The translations under genes and the position numbers were made by a program. Shown here one piece after another: positions 23,701 to 33,815 of a DNA stretch of 40,862 nucleotides; positions within the stretch are counted from its first letter, which is position 1, and each line of letters starts with the position of its first letter. The notes under the pieces are model-generated. The model saw nothing but the letters and a program-made list of their open reading frames with translations. It was not told where the DNA came from and did no database searches. The stretch comes from an uncultured Oleiphilus sp. (GTDB taxonomy: Bacteria > Pseudomonadota > Gammaproteobacteria > Pseudomonadales > Oleiphilaceae): positions 1-40,862 of the forward strand of contig CAJWBE010000032.1 in NCBI GenBank assembly GCA_913020045.1. Reading direction: 5' to 3'.

Positions 23701-24279
23701 TTAAGACACCATGATGTCGAGTTGATCTGAAATTTTTTCAAGACGACGAATTGGGTCTTGCAGCTCATACAAATATTGTTTTTGTGAGTTATCCAGGGGC
23801 AACAACTCCGTCAATCGCCAGCCAATTTGACGACCATCCTCATAATCGATCTCCATATTAAGCTCCTGCACGATAGGGTGTTGCACCAGCGCCTTTAGTA
23901 CCGACTGCAGTTCGATAAACTCCTCAGGCAGGGACACAAAGCTATCCTCCTCGTAATAATCTATATCACCCACCCACAGTCCATTGGCTTGGCGTTCAGG
24001 GTTAGTAATCCTCACTTGCTGAAACCCTTTTGCAACAATACATAAAATGCCCTGTTGGTCCTGGTCGAAGTCTATGATTTTAACCAAGGTCCCCACGCGA
24101 TATATCTGGCTACTCACATTCGCGTCATCATCGTCTGACCGAAGCATCACGACCACAAACCCTTCATCTTCGCGCAAACAGCCCTTCACCATATCTAAAT
24201 AACGCTGTTCAAAAACTCTAAGCGGTAATTTACCACCTGGACAAACTAGGGTATTTAACGGGAACAAGGACATCTTCAT
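23701..24279 (-). CDS. LON substrate-binding domain protein
   Basis: About 192 residues, a stand-alone version of the N-terminal domain of Lon protease: MSLFPLNTLVCPGGKLPLRVFEQRYLDMVKGCL, then VGTLVKIIDFDQDQQGILCIVAKG. No ATPase or protease part is present. These proteins are common in gammaproteobacteria and of unclear function. The ATG at 24279 fits the family start, and its upstream GAGGTTGAG could serve as a ribosome binding site; a GTG 24 codons further up is less likely. It is divergent from ilvD. Confidence 0.85.
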   Translation of the reverse strand: MKMSLFPLNTLVCPGGKLPLRVFEQRYLDMVKGCLREDEGFVVVMLRSDDDDANVSSQIYRVGTLVKIIDFDQDQQGILCIVAKGFQQVRITNPERQANGLWVGDIDYYEEDSFVSLPEEFIELQSVLKALVQHPIVQELNMEIDYEDGRQIGWRLTELLPLDNSQKQYLYELQDPIRRLEKISDQLDIMVS

Positions 24280-24483
24280 AGCGCGTATCTCAACCTCGTT
24301 TTTTGGGCATACAGTTGCCACTAGATTAGGTGCATTCCACGAATTCGTCACTCCTTTTATTGCGCTTTTTGACTCATGCCTCTGTGATATTTTTCTGTTA
24401 TCCTACCGCACCGTTGACCCACCGCTAGTTTAGCCCTATGCGTTGACGACCATTTTTCATCCGTAGTGACAAAGAGAATTACC

Positions 24484-26328
24484 ATGCCAGATTATCGCTC
24501 CAAAACCTCCACCCATGGCCGCAACATGGCGGGTGCTCGCGCGCTATGGCGGGCAACCGGCATGACCACAGAAGACTTTGACAAGCCTATCATCGCAGTC
24601 GCCAATTCGTTTACCCAGTTTGTACCGGGACATGTCCACCTAAAAGACATGGGGCAACTCGTTGCACGTCAAATTGAAAAAGCAGGCGGCGTCGCCAAAG
24701 AATTTAATACCATCGCCGTCGATGACGGCATAGCAATGGGGCATGACGGCATGCTTTATAGCTTGCCGTCGCGTGAAATTATTGCCGATTCTGTTGAATA
24801 CATGGCTAACGCTCACTGCGCTGACGCTCTCGTCTGTATTTCGAACTGCGACAAAATCACCCCCGGAATGCTAATGGCAGCGATGCGCTTAAACATTCCT
24901 GTCGTATTTGTTTCCGGCGGCCCAATGGAAGCAGGTAAAACGAAGCTTTCTGAACATAAACTAGATCTAGTTGATGCAATGGTTATCGCCGCCGACGACT
25001 CGGTGGATGACGAAACCGTGGCTGAAATAGAACGCAGCGCATGCCCAACTTGCGGCTCTTGCTCTGGTATGTTCACTGCAAATTCAATGAACTGCCTAAC
25101 GGAAGCCATTGGCTTATCCCTACCTGGCAATGGCACCACCCTCGCCACACATGCAGACCGTGAAAGACTCTTTCTAGACGCGGGAGACTTAATCGTCGAC
25201 ATTACACGTCGCTATTATGAGCAGGATGATGAGTCAGTGCTGCCGCGCAGTGTTGCCTGTAAAAAAGCATTTGAGAACGCTGTTATGCTGGATGTCGCAA
25301 TGGGTGGATCAACCAATACTATTTTACATCTATTGGCCGCAGCCCAAGAAGCAGAGCTCGACTTTGACCTAAAGGACATCGACGATTTAAGCCGCCGCGT
25401 CCCGCAACTATGTAAAGTGGCGCCTAACTCGCCTCACTACCACATCGAAGATGTCCATCGCGCAGGCGGAATTATGGGCATTTTGGGTGAGCTGGATCGC
25501 GCGGGTATGCTTCATTCGGATATCCCAACGATTCATAGCCCAAGTATGAAAGCCGCGCTGGATGCCTGGGATATTATGCGCACCAATGACAGTGCCGTTG
25601 CCGAGTTTTTCAAAGCAGGCCCCGCTGGCATTCCCACCCAAACAGCATTTAGCCAAAGCACTCGCTGGCCTACCTTGGACGGCGATAGAGTGAATGGCTG
25701 CATTCGCTCTATCGAAAACGCCTACTCGCTAGAGGGCGGACTAGCGGTGCTATATGGCAATATCGCAGAAGACGGCTGCGTCGTAAAAACGGCAGGTGTC
25801 GACGAATCTATCCATGTCTTTCGTGGCAAAGCTAAGGTTTTTGAAAGTCAGGACTCGGCCGTAAAAGGTATTTTGAATGACGAAGTCGTCGCGGGCGATG
25901 TCGTTATCATTCGGTACGAAGGCCCGAAAGGCGGCCCAGGTATGCAAGAAATGCTATACCCAACCAGCTACCTAAAATCGAAAGGCTTAGGCAAAGACTG
26001 TGCGCTATTAACAGACGGGCGTTTTTCTGGCGGCACCTCTGGTTTGTCTATTGGTCATGCCTCCCCAGAAGCAGCATCAGGTGGCGCTATCGCGCTCATC
26101 GAAGAAGGTGATGATATTGTGATTGATATCCCTCAGCGCAGCATCAATGTCGACATTAGCGACGAAGCCCTCGCTGCGCGCCGTGCAGCGATGGACGCTA
26201 AAGGCCGCGACGGTTGGAAACCCTCTGCTCCGCGCGAACGCAAAGTATCTGGCGCGCTAAAAGCGTATGCAATGCTAGCCACCAGTGCAGATAAAGGCGG
26301 AGTTCGCGACTTAGACATGTTGAAGTAA
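24484..26328 (+). CDS. ilvD: Dihydroxy-acid dehydratase
   Basis: A 614-residue enzyme of isoleucine, valine and pantothenate synthesis that dehydrates 2,3-dihydroxy-acids to 2-keto-acids. It is nearly full-length against E. coli IlvD (616). The start [20 protein letters not shown] is the family N-terminus; a GTG six codons earlier was rejected. Fe-S cluster motifs are [12 protein letters not shown] (C118, C122) and [10 protein letters not shown] (C187, C190, C193). The phosphate-like loop [20 protein letters not shown] lies near the C-terminus. It stands as a single gene, divergent from the LON-domain gene and closed by a strong terminator. Confidence 0.97.
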   Translation: MPDYRSKTSTHGRNMAGARALWRATGMTTEDFDKPIIAVANSFTQFVPGHVHLKDMGQLVARQIEKAGGVAKEFNTIAVDDGIAMGHDGMLYSLPSREIIADSVEYMANAHCADALVCISNCDKITPGMLMAAMRLNIPVVFVSGGPMEAGKTKLSEHKLDLVDAMVIAADDSVDDETVAEIERSACPTCGSCSGMFTANSMNCLTEAIGLSLPGNGTTLATHADRERLFLDAGDLIVDITRRYYEQDDESVLPRSVACKKAFENAVMLDVAMGGSTNTILHLLAAAQEAELDFDLKDIDDLSRRVPQLCKVAPNSPHYHIEDVHRAGGIMGILGELDRAGMLHSDIPTIHSPSMKAALDAWDIMRTNDSAVAEFFKAGPAGIPTQTAFSQSTRWPTLDGDRVNGCIRSIENAYSLEGGLAVLYGNIAEDGCVVKTAGVDESIHVFRGKAKVFESQDSAVKGILNDEVVAGDVVIIRYEGPKGGPGMQEMLYPTSYLKSKGLGKDCALLTDGRFSGGTSGLSIGHASPEAASGGAIALIEEGDDIVIDIPQRSINVDISDEALAARRAAMDAKGRDGWKPSAPRERKVSGALKAYAMLATSADKGGVRDLDMLK

Positions 26329-26355
26329 GCTCAGTATAGCTCGCTAAACTCGAAT

Positions 26356-26397
26356 AAAATGCCCCGGTATTTCTCCAATCAAATATCGGGGCATTTT
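26356..26397 (+). terminator. Rho-independent terminator after ilvD
   Basis: Two 17-base arms, AAAATGCCCCGGTATTT and AAATATCGGGGCATTTT, pair with a single G-T wobble around an 8-base loop. The stem ends in A/T-rich flanks (TTTT on the 3' side). It starts 28 bases after the ilvD stop and looks able to act in both directions. The rest of the gap to 26600 holds nothing recognisable. Confidence 0.9.
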
Positions 26398-26599
26398 CGC
26401 TTATCAGCTCTTCGTTTTATTAAACTAATTATGACGCTATCAAATGCTTTCTCGCTATAGCCAGATTTAAAACAACTGATTCCCTAGACTCCATCACAGC
26501 GCGACCTGCAAAACATTGAACACCACTGTTGCCTCCCATACACTGCCAACAGGACTTCACGAGAATGGACCTCGACCTCAACTTTTAGCTAACCAAGCC

Positions 26600-29500
26600 A
26601 TGTTATCCCGCCTTTTCTTTTTAATCGCGATTGCCTGCAACAGCCTGCCGTTGAACGCTTCAACCGCAGCTGAAATCGACTTGCGAGAATCTTCATGGGG
26701 AAACGGCACTGCGCATAGATTAGATGGCCAATGGGACAGCATCAGCGGCCAACTTCTCTCCCCTGAGCAAATCGAGACCACAAAACCTGCATTCACAAAA
26801 TTTCCCGTACCTGGCGTATGGGGCTCAAAGTCTTCGCTAGAAAACTCGCCACCGGCACTCGGCGTTATGACCTATCAAACCAAGGTGCTAATCCCTGACA
26901 ATGCACGCAACTATTACTTATACCTACCTGATATGCCGAGTGCTTACCGTTTGTGGGTCAATGGTAAAGAGTTGGTGCATCAGGGCTCAGTCGGAACATT
27001 TCCTCATCAAGAACAACCCGCATTTGGCCCCAAGGTCTTAGCCTTGGGGGAGCAAGATTCATCCCTAACGCTAGTGCTGCATGTTTCAAACTTTCATTAT
27101 CGTGAAGGCGGGATCTGGTTTAGCCTCAAACTAACGGACGAGTCGGGGCGTTTCGGTATCGATCAGAAGCCGATTATCGGAGCTGTGTTTTTTGGCGCTA
27201 TTCTTTTGGCCATCGGGCTTTACAACTTATCAATGTATCTGTTCAGGCGCAAAGAAACGCCGGCCTTGTTCTTTGGTCTACTCTGCCTCGCCGTTGGCGT
27301 GCGACGACTCCTCATCGACGAACGCGTTCTTTATCTCTTTAACTGGTTCAGCTGGGAAACACTGCAACGCGTCGAGCACCTATGCTTTTACTTGTGCTTA
27401 GCATTATTCATGAATTTTTTCGCATCGATGTACCGTCAACACGTGCCGGCATGGACAGGAAGGGTTTCTTGGGCACTGATTGCTCCATTTGTTCTCATTT
27501 GCTTAGGATTTACAAATCGCGTTTATACCGAACTGAACATTGCGTTTCAGATATTGGTGATGATCTCGCTAAGCTTTGCACTCGTTATGTACATCAAAAC
27601 AGTCTTGGCGGGCGGCAAAAATGTTAAGACATTCGGCATAAGTTTCGCAATTCTTGCGCTAACAGTCACTCACGATGTGCTCAAAGCAAACGGCATACTT
27701 AGCGGCGACAACATTGCCCATTTCGGGGTATTAGCCTTCGTCATTTCACAGTCCATATCTTTACAGCGACGCTATCTTCGTTCACTCGCGATGGTCGAAA
27801 AAATGACGTCGAAGCTGGGCAAAAGAAACGAGGAGCTACTCAGACTGGATGAATTTAAAGATGAGTTCCTCGCCACCACCTCTCATGAACTTCGAACACC
27901 GCTGCAAGGAATTTCTGGGATTGCAAAAGTGCTGAAACAAGATGCATCCAAAAACCTCAACGCAGACCAAAAGCAAAAAATCGAGTTGATCGCGAACACC
28001 TCAGAGCGACTAAGAGTATTGGTCAACGATATTCTGGATTTCTCGAGTATCAAACATGGAAAGCTAAAACTACACACTGCTAAAGTCGACTTAGTCGCTA
28101 TGTCGGAACTCGTTTTAGGCACATTGAGAGGCACCTTGTTAGACAAGTCCGTCGAGCTGAGTGCCGATATTGATGAAGAATGTCGCTACATCAATGCAGA
28201 TGCTTTTCGACTCCAGCAAGTGCTATTTAACGTTATCGGCAATGCAGTGAAATACACCGAGGCTGGCGCCATTCGTTTAATCGCTCGAATCGCTGACGAC
28301 CAACTATTAATCGAGATCAGCGACACCGGCGTTGGCATTCCAGCCGAAAAGCTAGAAAACCTATTCAAACCATTTGAACAAACTCACTTGGATGGGCACT
28401 TCTCTGCCAGTGGCACCGGCCTTGGATTGTCCATTAGCCGAAAACTAGTAGAACTTCATGGCGGCTCACTGACACTGTCTAGCGTAATCGGCGAAGGAAC
28501 TCGTGTATCGCTATCCCTTCCGCCTGCGCTCCTGCGCGACGAGCCCCATGCGGACATGCCAAACACTCACTCCATTACCGTCACTCACCAAGAGGACTCA
28601 GCGTCTCCTCCCGACGCTAATAGTCCGCGCGAGAATATGTCTCTTATCTATGCGGTTGATGACGAAGCGATCAATAGAGAGCTAATGACAAGCCTGCTGG
28701 AAGCGCAAGACTGCCATGTTCAGACATTTAGCAACGGCATTGAGTTTTTGAAAGCGCTCAGCAATAAATGCCCAGACTTAGTGGTACTCGACTATACAAT
28801 GCCGGGTATGAACGGTCTGGAAGTTTGTCGAGCAATAAGGGAGCAGTTCGACCCCTTCGAGCTCCCTATCGTTATGGCCACGGCCCGCCAGCAAGTCACC
28901 GACATTGTTCAGACCCTGTCTGCCGGCGCCAACGACTACCTCATCAAGCCCTTTCATGAGCAAGAATTCGCCGCCAGGATTAAAAGTCAGCTATTTGCTC
29001 GAAAGCACTGGGTCGTGCACCAAGAGAACCAAACACTTCGCAACGAAATGAGTCTGAGAGCGGCATTGGAAGAGCAGCTAGAAGACAACAACACGCAATT
29101 GTTGCAAGCACTCGATCTAAGCCAAGACCTCATCATTCGGCTGGACGAAACATTTCGTATTTCTTACGCCAATCGCGCAGCGGTTAGCTACTTTAGCCCC
29201 AGCAAGAATGGCTCACTAACCGGCTTGACCATGGAACAACTAGTTGGCCCAAACAGTGAGACGGCAATCAAGCAGGCATTATCAACTCACGACCTCGACG
29301 AGCACACGATTCAACTTGAGGACAGAGAAGATTCCAGACTGGGCGTCCTAGCAAAACGACACGCCTATCAAGGCCGAGACTCTTACACACTGCTATTCAT
29401 TGACCAAGCGAATGGCGAGCCCAGCCAATCGTCTGCGATCGAAGATCTGCATGATGCACTTTCCATCAGCCGCCAGCGTATGGATGCTATTGAAAATGCA

Positions 29501-29926
29501 CTCAAAGGAAGCACTATTCTCGACGATCACTTAGCGACATCGACCAACGGTATCGCGGTCAAATCTGTTGATCAGCATACTCAGCCCGAGCGACCGTCAA
29601 CGCAACAACAAGACAGCCCCAAAAAACAAAAAGACAGCATTGCCAGGTTGCTTCGTCTATCGCTGAGCTTGTGGGAGCAACACACCGGAAAAACCAAATT
29701 TGACCTAGCTGAACAAAGTCGCTGCTGGCGTGTTTACGTAGATGGTACGACGGTGAAAGCCCGTACATTTGACCGCTACTTGACCGCCAAATCAGTTCCA
29801 GATCGCCCCCGTTGGCGCGCAGTCGTGCGCACTGCGCATTTTGTGCTCGGCCAATGTGAACTATCAGAGGAGGACGCGGCAACGCTCCGCTCTGAAATTC
29901 AAACCATCGAAGAATTTTTTGCCTAA
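26600..29926 (+). CDS. 7TMR-DISM hybrid sensor histidine kinase with receiver, PAS and novel C-terminal domain
   Basis: About 1108 residues. A signal peptide (MLSRLFFLIAIACNSLPLNA) is followed by a periplasmic DISM-type beta-sandwich sensor (about 30-190), seven membrane helices (about 195-390), HisKA with H429 in SHELRTPLQG, and HATPase with NAVKY, DTGVGIP and GTGLGLSI. A receiver domain comes next, with the phospho-acceptor D731 in LDYTMPGMNG and a DDE acid pocket, then a PAS-like domain from about 834, and a conserved-looking C-terminal domain (about 1012-1108) with CWRVYVDGTTVKARTFDRYL. No HPt domain or separate regulator is adjacent. The ATG at 26600 was chosen for its signal peptide; a TTG at 26516 is the alternative. 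Confidence 0.88.
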   Translation: MLSRLFFLIAIACNSLPLNASTAAEIDLRESSWGNGTAHRLDGQWDSISGQLLSPEQIETTKPAFTKFPVPGVWGSKSSLENSPPALGVMTYQTKVLIPDNARNYYLYLPDMPSAYRLWVNGKELVHQGSVGTFPHQEQPAFGPKVLALGEQDSSLTLVLHVSNFHYREGGIWFSLKLTDESGRFGIDQKPIIGAVFFGAILLAIGLYNLSMYLFRRKETPALFFGLLCLAVGVRRLLIDERVLYLFNWFSWETLQRVEHLCFYLCLALFMNFFASMYRQHVPAWTGRVSWALIAPFVLICLGFTNRVYTELNIAFQILVMISLSFALVMYIKTVLAGGKNVKTFGISFAILALTVTHDVLKANGILSGDNIAHFGVLAFVISQSISLQRRYLRSLAMVEKMTSKLGKRNEELLRLDEFKDEFLATTSHELRTPLQGISGIAKVLKQDASKNLNADQKQKIELIANTSERLRVLVNDILDFSSIKHGKLKLHTAKVDLVAMSELVLGTLRGTLLDKSVELSADIDEECRYINADAFRLQQVLFNVIGNAVKYTEAGAIRLIARIADDQLLIEISDTGVGIPAEKLENLFKPFEQTHLDGHFSASGTGLGLSISRKLVELHGGSLTLSSVIGEGTRVSLSLPPALLRDEPHADMPNTHSITVTHQEDSASPPDANSPRENMSLIYAVDDEAINRELMTSLLEAQDCHVQTFSNGIEFLKALSNKCPDLVVLDYTMPGMNGLEVCRAIREQFDPFELPIVMATARQQVTDIVQTLSAGANDYLIKPFHEQEFAARIKSQLFARKHWVVHQENQTLRNEMSLRAALEEQLEDNNTQLLQALDLSQDLIIRLDETFRISYANRAAVSYFSPSKNGSLTGLTMEQLVGPNSETAIKQALSTHDLDEHTIQLEDREDSRLGVLAKRHAYQGRDSYTLLFIDQANGEPSQSSAIEDLHDALSISRQRMDAIENALKGSTILDDHLATSTNGIAVKSVDQHTQPERPSTQQQDSPKKQKDSIARLLRLSLSLWEQHTGKTKFDLAEQSRCWRVYVDGTTVKARTFDRYLTAKSVPDRPRWRAVVRTAHFVLGQCELSEEDAATLRSEIQTIEEFFA

Positions 29927-30153
29927 CTGCCGACTCAGCCCGCCTGGCAACTGCTTTTCAGAATTATGAAGCAGGTCTCATTTATATTATCCTTTTTTAC
30001 CCAAGCGACCTAAAACGCCCTACTTTGACAGTGCAAAACCGTAACCGAGCCATGATACTGATGGGCGCTTTGCAGTGAGGCCTGAGCCATGATCCGCATC
30101 AGCGTGAAAACCAAATAATGATAAAGCACACCAACCCATCTCGGAGTTATGCG

Positions 30154-31167
30154 ATGAAAAATCTAAAAATGTTAGGCGTGGTATTCACCTCGCTAGTAAT
30201 TTCTGTATTTGCGATGCACGCAAATGCTTACACTAATATCTTTGTATTCGGCGATAGCCTTTCTGATAACGGCAACTTAAGCATGGCTCCTGGCGCACCT
30301 GCCGGAACGCCTTCACGTTTCACCAACGGCCCTGTTGCCGTAGAAATTGTTGCTGGGGCACTAGGTCTAGCACTAACTCCTTCAGATCACTTAAATGGTG
30401 GTTTTTCAGGTAACAACTTTGCAGTAGCGGGCGCTAAGGCAATTGATGAAGATGGCAATGAGCAAACGCCGGACATCAACTTACCAACACAAGTAAATGC
30501 CTTCCTTCAAATCAATGGCGGACAAGCGCCAGCAGACGCACTATACGTAGTACTGATCGGTGGGAATGATATTCGTGCAGCACGCGAAATTCGTGCAGCA
30601 ACTGTGTTTGCGTCAACACCTGAAGAGCGTCAAGCAATTCGTCAAGCTGCCAATGCATCTCTAACTGCTGCGGTTATTTCAGAGCAAGCTCAAATTGAAA
30701 AACTTATTGCTGCAGGCGCACGTCACATCCTAGTTTCTAACGCGCCAGACATCGGTGTTATCCCAGAGACTGGTCTAGTATCAGGCGGTTTACTTGCTAA
30801 CGCTCAAACTAATTCACAGGTCCGTAAAGCGACGCGTCTTCCTGAAGTGACGACTAAGCTGTCTGCAAAATACAATCGTAAGTTGGCTCGTAAATTGGCT
30901 CGTACAGAACATCGTACTGGCGTTGATATTATTGAATACGACCTATTCAGCTTCCTAGCAGATCAACTAGAAAACGCTGAAGATTTTGGTTTCACCAACA
31001 CCACTGAGCCATGCATCTATGTATTTTCTCAGGGCGGCGCGATCAACCCTTCTTGCACGGATTTCCCTGCAGCGACAGGCTTTTTGTTCTGGGATGAAAT
31101 TCACCCAACAACAGCAGCACATCAAGGCGCGGGCATCGAAATCGTAGAAACGCTACTTGCACAATAA
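30154..31167 (+). CDS. Secreted GDSL-family esterase/lipase
   Basis: 337 residues from the ATG with GGAG nine bases upstream. The signal peptide ends near MHANA (about residue 25). The mature protein starts with block I of SGNH/GDSL hydrolases, FVFGDSLSDNGN, with the nucleophile Ser35; block III is IGGNDIR, and block V is DEIHPT with Asp314 and His317. It resembles thermolabile-haemolysin/phospholipase-type esterases, which act on acyl lipids outside the cell. Codon choice (many CGT, GGT, GTA, ACT) differs from neighbours and suits high expression. It is followed by a clean terminator. The exact substrate is not readable. Confidence 0.88.
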   Translation: MKNLKMLGVVFTSLVISVFAMHANAYTNIFVFGDSLSDNGNLSMAPGAPAGTPSRFTNGPVAVEIVAGALGLALTPSDHLNGGFSGNNFAVAGAKAIDEDGNEQTPDINLPTQVNAFLQINGGQAPADALYVVLIGGNDIRAAREIRAATVFASTPEERQAIRQAANASLTAAVISEQAQIEKLIAAGARHILVSNAPDIGVIPETGLVSGGLLANAQTNSQVRKATRLPEVTTKLSAKYNRKLARKLARTEHRTGVDIIEYDLFSFLADQLENAEDFGFTNTTEPCIYVFSQGGAINPSCTDFPAATGFLFWDEIHPTTAAHQGAGIEIVETLLAQ

Positions 31168-31200
31168 GCCTCTTCAAAAAGGCAAAAGGTACTAACCTTT

Positions 31201-31224
31201 AAAGGCCCTATTCAGGGCCTTTTT
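31201..31224 (+). terminator. Rho-independent terminator after the GDSL esterase
   Basis: AAAGGCCCT (31201-31209) and AGGGCCTTT (31214-31222) form a 9-bp stem with a 4-base loop, running into further T residues. It closes the rightward esterase gene. The convergent sugar dehydrogenase gene stops inside the hairpin (31212-31214). Confidence 0.88.
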
Positions 31225-32396
31225 TCATTCTTATTCCCAGCTGGCGTTAATACATACACGTTGCCATTATCCGTCGCAACGTAAATCCAGCCTTCTTCGC
31301 TTTCCGTTATTGACCTGACTCGCTCATTCAAGCTCTTCAATAAGCGCTCTTCACCGATTGCTTGCCCTTCATCATCGAGAACCACTCGATTTAAATGCAT
31401 CAGCTTAAGTGCACCGCTGAATAAGTTTCCTTGCCATGCAGGAAAGGCCTCGCCTCGATAAATAAGTAGGCTGCCTGGCGCAATTGACGGCACATAGTAT
31501 TTAACCGGCTGCTCTAAGCCTTCCTTATGCGTGCCATCCCCCACACTGACTGGCCCCCAATACTCTTTACCATAGGAAATAAGCGGCCAACCATAGTTTT
31601 TACCCGGCTTAACGAGGTTAATCTCATCGCCACCACGCGGACCATGCTCTATTGCCCACAAGCGCTTGGCCGCAGAGTCAAACGCCATGCCTTGAGGGTT
31701 ACGATGCCCTACTGACCACAACTCAGGTAAAGCGCCCTTGTTTGCAGTATAAGGATTATCGAGCGGTACGGAGCCATCCAAGTCCAAACGCAAAATTGCT
31801 CCAGCATGAGTCATTAAATTCTGAGCATTATCACGCTCGCCTCGGTCGCCCACCGAAAAATAAACATGCCCTTCTCCGTCAAACGCGATACGACTACCAA
31901 AGTGTCTACCGCCCGAGCTGGTCGAGCGAGTGACCAGCAAGTCTTGCCAATCGCTAAGTTGGTTTGAAGGCAAACGCGCCCGCGCTAAAGTCGTCGCACC
32001 GCCTCCGGAAACAGGCTTGCTATAGGTAAAGTAAAACCACGCTTCGTCCTCACTTTCAGGCGGGACTGCGATATCAAGCAAGCCACCCTGCCCTTCTCGC
32101 CATACTTCCGGTACACCGCTTACCCGCTGTTTAACGCCACTAAAGCGATTAACTCGCCATACCGCTCCGCCTCGCTCAGTGATCAGCAAGGTGTTTCGAT
32201 CAATTTGAGCAATCCCCCAGGGAATAGAAAAGCCAGACGCCACTTTCGAGACAGAAACCTGCATACCAGCAGACTCTATGTTAAAAGGACTAGCATGTAA
32301 GTAAGTGCTTATTAAAAGGACGTTAAAAACAACAAAGGAGACTGTACGAAACGCACAGGTACGAATAAAACGTGATAACCAAGAGTTATTGAACAT
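31212..32396 (-). CDS. PQQ-dependent aldose sugar dehydrogenase-type protein
   Basis: About 394 residues from the ATG at 32396. A hydrophobic N-terminus (about 14-36) ends at LHA-S, a signal peptide for export. The mature part is the six-bladed propeller of the soluble glucose dehydrogenase / YliI (Asd) family: FSIPWGIAQI, EGQGGLLDIAVPP, GSRIAFDGEGHVYFSVGDRG, GHRNPQGMAFD and EHGPRGGDEINL. It oxidises aldoses in the periplasm with PQQ, which must come from elsewhere because no pqq genes are present. An ATG ten codons upstream also exists. It follows folA by about 50 bases on the same strand. Confidence 0.88.
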   Translation of the reverse strand: MFNNSWLSRFIRTCAFRTVSFVVFNVLLISTYLHASPFNIESAGMQVSVSKVASGFSIPWGIAQIDRNTLLITERGGAVWRVNRFSGVKQRVSGVPEVWREGQGGLLDIAVPPESEDEAWFYFTYSKPVSGGGATTLARARLPSNQLSDWQDLLVTRSTSSGGRHFGSRIAFDGEGHVYFSVGDRGERDNAQNLMTHAGAILRLDLDGSVPLDNPYTANKGALPELWSVGHRNPQGMAFDSAAKRLWAIEHGPRGGDEINLVKPGKNYGWPLISYGKEYWGPVSVGDGTHKEGLEQPVKYYVPSIAPGSLLIYRGEAFPAWQGNLFSGALKLMHLNRVVLDDEGQAIGEERLLKSLNERVRSITESEEGWIYVATDNGNVYVLTPAGNKNEKRP

Positions 32397-32448
32397 CAGC
32401 TTGCCTCGCGAAACCGGATGGTGCACGAGGCGAACTTTTGTTTAAAAG

Positions 32449-32958
32449 TTAAGACTCGCGCTTTTCAAGAACAACAAAACTATAATCGTAGGGATTCGGC
32501 CCTTCTGCCGCAAACCTTTCTCGGCTAAGTTCGGTCCACTGAGATCGGTCGATTGACGGAAAATATGCATCACCATCAACCGTCTCATGTACTTCGGTCA
32601 AATACAGACGGTCCGATTTGGGCAATGCCGCACGATATATTTGGTCTCCGCCGATCACCATTAGCTCTTCTTGTCCGTCTATTTCAGCAATCGCTGTTGC
32701 CAAGGCTAATGCCTCATCAACACTATGGACTACTTTGACTCCGTCCGCTGACCAGTCTTGGCTTCTGGTCATCACGATATTGGTGCGACCAGGCAAGGGT
32801 CTTCCGATAGACTCATAGGTCTTGCGGCCCATCAGAATCGGTTTACCCATCGTCACCTGTTTAAAATACTTCAGGTCGTTGGGCAAATACCAAGGTAGTT
32901 TGTTCTCTCGTCCGATTACTAAATTCTCGGCCATCGCGACTATCATAGAAATCTTCAT
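32449..32958 (-). CDS. folA: Dihydrofolate reductase
   Basis: 169 residues, chromosomal-type DHFR. It reduces dihydrofolate to tetrahydrofolate with NADPH. Seen are the N-terminal SMIVAMAENLVIGRENKLPW, the catalytic Asp28 in LPNDLKYFK, the NADPH-binding MGRKTYESIGRPLPGR and IGGDQIYRAAL. A GGAG ribosome binding site precedes the ATG. It starts eight bases after thyA, the enzyme that generates its dihydrofolate substrate, so the two are coupled in function and probably in transcription. Confidence 0.97.
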   Translation of the reverse strand: MKISMIVAMAENLVIGRENKLPWYLPNDLKYFKQVTMGKPILMGRKTYESIGRPLPGRTNIVMTRSQDWSADGVKVVHSVDEALALATAIAEIDGQEELMVIGGDQIYRAALPKSDRLYLTEVHETVDGDAYFPSIDRSQWTELSRERFAAEGPNPYDYSFVVLEKRES

Positions 32959-32966
32959 TATTACTC

Positions 32967-33806
32967 CTATATCGCTATCGGGGCTCGGATAGCGGGGTCC
33001 GAGTCGTAATCAAGCACTTCGAAATCTTCATACTCGTAGTCAAAAATGGAGTCTGGCTTGCGCTTAATATTTAGCGTGGGCAGCGGCTTTGGTGCCCTAG
33101 AGAGCTGCTCAAGCACGATATCATCAGTTAGGTGGTTGCTATATAAATGGCAGTCGCCAAAGGTATGAACAAACTCACCAACCTCTAGGTCGCACTGCTG
33201 CGCGATCATGTGGGTCAATAAGGTGTAGCTAGCAATATTGAAAGGTACACCCAAAAACAAATCGGCGCTGCGCTGATAAAGCTGGCATGACAAACGTCCG
33301 TTAAGTACATAAAACTGAAACAAACAATGGCATGGGGCAAGCGCCATTCGACCTTGTTCAACATTTGCCTGCGGCGAAATCGACTCGTCCGGTAGCTCAG
33401 TTGGATTCCACGCCGAAACAATTAAACGTCGAGAATCGGGCTTTGTTTTTATTTGTTGGATAAGATCAGAAATCTGATCGACAACCAGACCATCTGGGCC
33501 GGCCCAACTGCGCCATTGCTTGCCATAAATCGGCCCTAAGTCACCATCCTCAGTCGCCCATTCATTCCATATTTTGACGCCGCGATCTGCAAGCCAAGTG
33601 TTATCGGTGGAGCCTTTCAAAAACCAAAGCAGCTCATAAATGATGCTTTTCAAATGCACCTTTTTAGTCGTTACCAACGGAAAACCTTGTGACAAATCAA
33701 AGCGCATTTGCCGCCCAAATACTGAACGAGTACCTACGCCTGTTCTATCACCCTTGTCGACCCCGTTATCTACGACATCTTGCATCAACTCTAAATACGC
33801 TTTCAT
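32967..33806 (-). CDS. thyA: Thymidylate synthase
   Basis: 279 residues. It methylates dUMP to dTMP using methylene-tetrahydrofolate. The catalytic Cys159 sits in [31 protein letters not shown] and the closing [15 protein letters not shown] are typical. It is about 15 residues longer than the E. coli enzyme because of an insertion ([15 protein letters not shown]) just before the active-site Cys, an insertion also seen in other bacterial ThyA proteins. It lies between lgt and folA on the same strand, nine bases from lgt. Confidence 0.97.
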   Translation of the reverse strand: MKAYLELMQDVVDNGVDKGDRTGVGTRSVFGRQMRFDLSQGFPLVTTKKVHLKSIIYELLWFLKGSTDNTWLADRGVKIWNEWATEDGDLGPIYGKQWRSWAGPDGLVVDQISDLIQQIKTKPDSRRLIVSAWNPTELPDESISPQANVEQGRMALAPCHCLFQFYVLNGRLSCQLYQRSADLFLGVPFNIASYTLLTHMIAQQCDLEVGEFVHTFGDCHLYSNHLTDDIVLEQLSRAPKPLPTLNIKRKPDSIFDYEYEDFEVLDYDSDPAIRAPIAI

Positions 33807-33815
33807 TGGTTTACC

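Noticed and set aside
24280-24351. 24-codon N-terminal extension of the LON-domain protein
   Set aside because: The GTG start has its AGGA touching the start codon, and the family begins at MSLFPLNT.
26516-26599. TTG start that lengthens the hybrid kinase by 28 residues
   Set aside because: It would place 28 residues before a typical signal peptide; the ATG at 26600 fits better, although its ribosome binding site is also weak.
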